Source: an uncultured Dietzia sp.
Lineage (GTDB): Bacteria; Actinomycetota; Actinomycetes; Mycobacteriales; Mycobacteriaceae
DNA length: 64,000 nt
Direction of reading: 5' to 3'
Assembly: GCF_937873725.1 (NCBI RefSeq)
Contig: NZ_CALMYY010000101.1
Coordinates: forward strand, 1 to 64,000
The position numbers were made by a program, and so were the translations under genes. The notes under the pieces are model-generated. The model was not told the origin of the DNA, did no database searches, and saw only the letters and a program-made list of their open reading frames with translations. Each line of letters opens with the position of its first letter. Position 1 is the first letter of the stretch. Below, piece by piece: positions 59,476 through 64,000 of this stretch.

Positions 59476-60057
59476 ATGACAGGTATAGCAGACGAGTTGG
59501 AACTCGCCGTCGCAGACGCGGTCAAGGGAGACCGGACCGCAGCGGCGCGGGTGCTCGAACTCGTACGTCCCGGTGTGGTGCGCTATTGCCGCTCCCGCGT
59601 CGGGGGTGCGGAGAGGGTCAACCTGTCTGCTGACGATGTCGCGCAGGAGGTGTTGATCGCGGTGCTCTCGGCGCTGCCGGGATATCGCGATCAGGGACGT
59701 CCCTTCATGGCGTTCGTGTACGGGATCGCAGCCCACAAGGTTGCGGACGCCCACCGGGGAGCCGCACGGAACAAGTCGGATCCCGTGGAGTACCTCCCCG
59801 AGGTGCTCTCGACGGACACGGGGCCGGAGGACCACGTCCTGGACGGCGAGGTGACCAGGGCGATGAGCCGTCTGCTGGGGACCCTGCCGGAGAAGCAGCG
59901 GGAGATCATCCGGCTGCGAGTGGTGGTCGGTCTCTCCGCGGAGGAGACCGCGGAGATCGTGGACAGTACGGCCGGTGCCGTGCGCGTCGCCCAGCACAGG
60001 GCGATGAAGCAGCTCCGGGCACGGCTCGAGAAGGACGGAGAGGAGCGATGGCGATGA
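59476..60057 (+). CDS. sigD: ECF-family RNA polymerase sigma factor SigD
   Basis: A 193-aa ECF sigma factor. The region 2 core includes LSADDVAQEVLIAVLSALPGY and FMAFVYGIAAHKVAD; region 4 has LPEKQREIIRLRVVVGLSAEETAEIV and a final recognition helix GAVRVAQHRAMKQLRAR. Position and partner match M. tuberculosis SigD (Rv3414c), linked to stationary-phase and starvation responses and activated by loss of RsdA. The 223-bp spacer upstream has TATCCT at 59347 but no convincing -35. Its stop overlaps the rsdA ATG. Confidence 0.94.
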   Translation: MTGIADELELAVADAVKGDRTAAARVLELVRPGVVRYCRSRVGGAERVNLSADDVAQEVLIAVLSALPGYRDQGRPFMAFVYGIAAHKVADAHRGAARNKSDPVEYLPEVLSTDTGPEDHVLDGEVTRAMSRLLGTLPEKQREIIRLRVVVGLSAEETAEIVDSTAGAVRVAQHRAMKQLRARLEKDGEERWR

Positions 60058-61066
60058 ACGACGACGAAGTGGATCCCGGCACCCGGGACGACGACGCCTC
60101 GCTCACCGACGAGAGGTGCGAGCCGGGCGAGGTGGAGCGTGACGACGCGCTCCTCGACGCCCTCGCGGCGGGCGACCGGCCCGCGTCCGAGGACCCGCTT
60201 CTCGCCCTGTTGTCGGACTGGCGCGCCGAGGTGGGCGCCGCACCCCTGCCCGGGTTGCCGAGCGCCGAGGAGATCGAGATCGCCCTCGCGCCCAACGTCT
60301 CCCGCCTGTGGCCGCGACGCGGCTGGGCGAAGTCCCACGAACATCACCACGGGCAGCGCCCGGCGCTCTGGCAGGCGGTGACCGGTGCCGCCGCCGTGGC
60401 CGCCGTGATCGTCGGGGGGCTGTCCGTCGCCGCGCACAGCGCGATGCCGGGTGACCCCCTGTGGGGGTCTCCAAGACGATCTTCTCCGATCGCGCCGGCG
60501 AGGTGGAGCTGGTCAGCGACCTGACCGAGCACCTGGCGGCGGCGGACCTGGCCGCCCGCGAAGGTGACCGGGACACGGCCGAGCGACTCCTGGACGAGGT
60601 GACCGACCGGCTGGACGAGGTCGCGGACGCGTCGGAGCGGGTCGAGTTGATGAAGCGTCGCGACGCGATCATGAGGGACCTGAGCCGGGTCACCCCGAGC
60701 GCGGTCCCGTCGCCGGCCCCCGCTCCCGTCCCGGCCCCGGGGCCGGGACCGGGTGTCGCCACGCTCGTCCCGGGGATCCCGGTTCCGCTACCGACGAACC
60801 TCATCCAGCCGCCCCCGCCCGGTATCCCGGTGATCCCGCTGCCCCTCGACGGGTTGCGGATCCCGACCACGCTGCAGATCCCGATCGACACACAGCGGCT
60901 GCAGGACTTCCTGTCACCCACCACCGGGCTGGAGGAGTCGGATGAGGACGAGTCGGTCACGCCGACCCCGTCCCCCACGCGGACCACCGTGACCCAGGTC
61001 CCGACCCCGTCGACGAGTCCGGCCAGCGACCCTCAGACAGCGCAGTCGAGCCAGCCCGCCAACTGA
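60054..61066 (+). pseudogene. rsdA: Anti-sigma-D factor RsdA, interrupted by a single-base frameshift
   Basis: Two reading frames together make one RsdA-like protein. Frame 1 (60054 to about 60467; MNDDEVDPG start, overlapping the sigD stop as ATGA, AGGAG upstream) encodes the cytoplasmic sigma-binding region and the membrane helix (WQAVTGAAAVAAVIVGGLSVAA), then PGDPLWG. Frame 2 (to 61066) continues VSKTIFSDRAGEVEL and the Pro/Thr-rich extracytoplasmic domain. The switch falls in a run of five Gs at 60463-60467; six would restore one frame. This could be a real inactivating mutation, a phase-variable tract, slippage, or a sequencing error. Without it the protein would be about 337 aa, as expected. 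As read, only a truncated, still membrane-inserted protein (about 155 aa) is made. Confidence 0.88.
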
Positions 61067-61077
61067 GGGCACTCATC

Positions 61078-61125
61078 GACACGGGCCCCGCCCGCACCGT
61101 CGCCGGTGCGGGCGGGGCCCGTGTC
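61078..61125 (+). terminator. Strong bidirectional terminator between rsdA and the DUF5319 gene
   Basis: A perfect 22-bp stem (GACACGGGCCCCGCC...CACCG and its complement) closes on a four-base loop TCGC, placed between convergent genes. It is the longest perfect hairpin seen in the window. Confidence 0.92.
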
Positions 61126-61149
61126 GTCAGCGGGTCGGCAGGCGCCGGG

Positions 61150-63219
<2,070 letters not shown>

Positions 63220-63225
63220 AGGCGC

Positions 63226-64000
63226 GTGCGAGACGTCGTGGAGATCGGAATGGGCCGCGAGGCCCGTCGGATGTACGGGCTGGGCGATGTGGACATCGTT
63301 CCCTCGCGCCGGACCCGCAGTTCCAAGGAGGTGTCGACGGCCTGGCAGATCGATGCCTACCGGATGGACATCCCCGTGATGACCCACCCGACTGACGCGG
63401 TGGTCTCCCCGGCCTCGGCGGTGGAGTTCTCCAGGCTGGGTGGTCTGGCGGTGCTCAACGGTGAGGGGTTGTGGGCCCGGCACGCGGACCCCGAGGCCGC
63501 GATCGCTCAGTTGCGTGAGATCGCGCTCGAGGACGTGACCGGTCACCGGGCGGTGGCGCGTCTGCAGGAACTGCACCGCGCGCCGATCGACCACGACCTG
63601 CTCGCCGCCGCGGTCACGAGGATCCGGGACGAGGGGGGGACCGTCGCCGTCCGGGTGTCCCCTCAGCATGCCCGCGCCCTCACCCCGGGCCTCGTCGCGG
63701 CCGGCATCGACATGCTGGTCGTCCAGGGCACGATCATCTCCGCCGAGCACGTGAGCGGAGAGGACGAGCCCCTGAACCTCAAGGAGTTCATCGGGGGACT
63801 CGACGTGCCGGTGATCGCCGGCGGTGTCGTGGACCACAAGACCGCCCTGCACCTCATGCGCACGGGCGCGGCCGGCGTGATCGTCGGCTACGGCGGCGTC
63901 GACGGTGTCACCACCACCGGCCAGGTGCTGGGCATGGAGGTCCACATGGCCACCGCGATCGCCGACGCGGCGGCCGCGCGCCGTGACTACCTCGACGAGA
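63226..64000 (+). CDS. GuaB3 family IMP dehydrogenase-related protein, 3' end outside the window
   Basis: The GTG at 63226 opens a frame that runs to the window edge without a stop (258 complete codons). VEIGMGREARR, GDVDIVPSRRTRSSKEVSTAW, VLNGEGLWARH, AVRVSPQHA and AAGVIVGYGG match mycobacterial GuaB3 (Rv3410c). Members of this family lack CBS domains; GuaB3 of some bacteria is reported to act as a GMP reductase rather than an IMP dehydrogenase. It is co-transcribed with guaB. Confidence 0.94.
   Translation, partial: MRDVVEIGMGREARRMYGLGDVDIVPSRRTRSSKEVSTAWQIDAYRMDIPVMTHPTDAVVSPASAVEFSRLGGLAVLNGEGLWARHADPEAAIAQLREIALEDVTGHRAVARLQELHRAPIDHDLLAAAVTRIRDEGGTVAVRVSPQHARALTPGLVAAGIDMLVVQGTIISAEHVSGEDEPLNLKEFIGGLDVPVIAGGVVDHKTALHLMRTGAAGVIVGYGGVDGVTTTGQVLGMEVHMATAIADAAAARRDYLDE

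Noticed and set aside
63226-64000. Second guaB copy as a recent tandem duplication
   Set aside because: The sequence is diverged, lacks CBS domains and matches the GuaB3 family, which normally follows guaB in this order.

Overview
The window is very G+C-rich and looks like the chromosome of a mycolic-acid actinobacterium (order Mycobacteriales), most likely Dietzia or a close relative. Lineage markers are DtxR-type iron boxes over a corynebacterial haem-uptake locus, a DUF222/HNH (13E12-type) gene, accD3-echA6, a His-tailed GroEL1, SigD/RsdA and GuaB3. The genus is an inference; no 16S sequence is present. Comparisons with M. tuberculosis and C. glutamicum gene order below are from memory.

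Layout. 1-94: 3' end of a 5S rRNA gene and its terminator. 0.1-5.9 kb: malQ and the fadA-fadB beta-oxidation pair. 6.0-14.3 kb: a haem-iron island made of two convergent iron-regulated operons, hmuTUV plus three exported proteins on the + strand and an HtaA-domain protein plus haem oxygenase hmuO on the - strand. Each operon has DtxR-like boxes upstream. 14.3-18.2 kb: a PLP C-S lyase, a DUF222/HNH gene and a DUF3239 membrane protein. 18.2-44 kb: a block whose order follows M. tuberculosis Rv0861c-Rv0905 and, at its end, C. glutamicum gltA-fkpA-accD3-(DUF485)-mctC: XPB helicase and its neighbour, an Rpf gene behind a c-di-AMP riboswitch, cspB, an MFS transporter, a glutaminyl cyclase, a purine permease, an rRNA methyltransferase, sepH, serC/pdxH, gltA, an FKBP, prpE, accD3/echA6 and mctC. 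44.5-64 kb: after a tRNA-Arg(CCU), a second block that follows Rv3443c-Rv3410c: rplM-rpsI, glmM, glmS, nnr, alr, the tsaE-tsaB-rimI-tsaD set, groES-groEL1 behind a CIRCE element, sigD-rsdA, DUF5319, guaB and the start of guaB3.

How the genes fit together. The haem island would capture haem at the surface (HtaA-domain proteins and two related exported proteins), import it (HmuTUV) and open the ring (HmuO), all repressed when iron is sufficient. The glmM/glmS, alr and Rpf genes serve wall precursor synthesis and wall remodelling. tsaE/B/D make the t6A tRNA modification. gltA, prpE, accD3, echA6, fadAB and mctC form a carboxylate and acyl-CoA theme.

Notable points are a single-base frameshift in rsdA, an alpha/beta hydrolase whose nucleophile serine is glycine, EchA6 lacking both catalytic glutamates, two exported proteins sharing an undescribed module in the haem island, twin GlxR-like sites upstream of mctC, and at least twelve genes whose start codon lies 6-9 nt after a -10 hexamer, which suggests leaderless transcripts. 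No CRISPR array, complete insertion sequence, integrase or prophage was seen.
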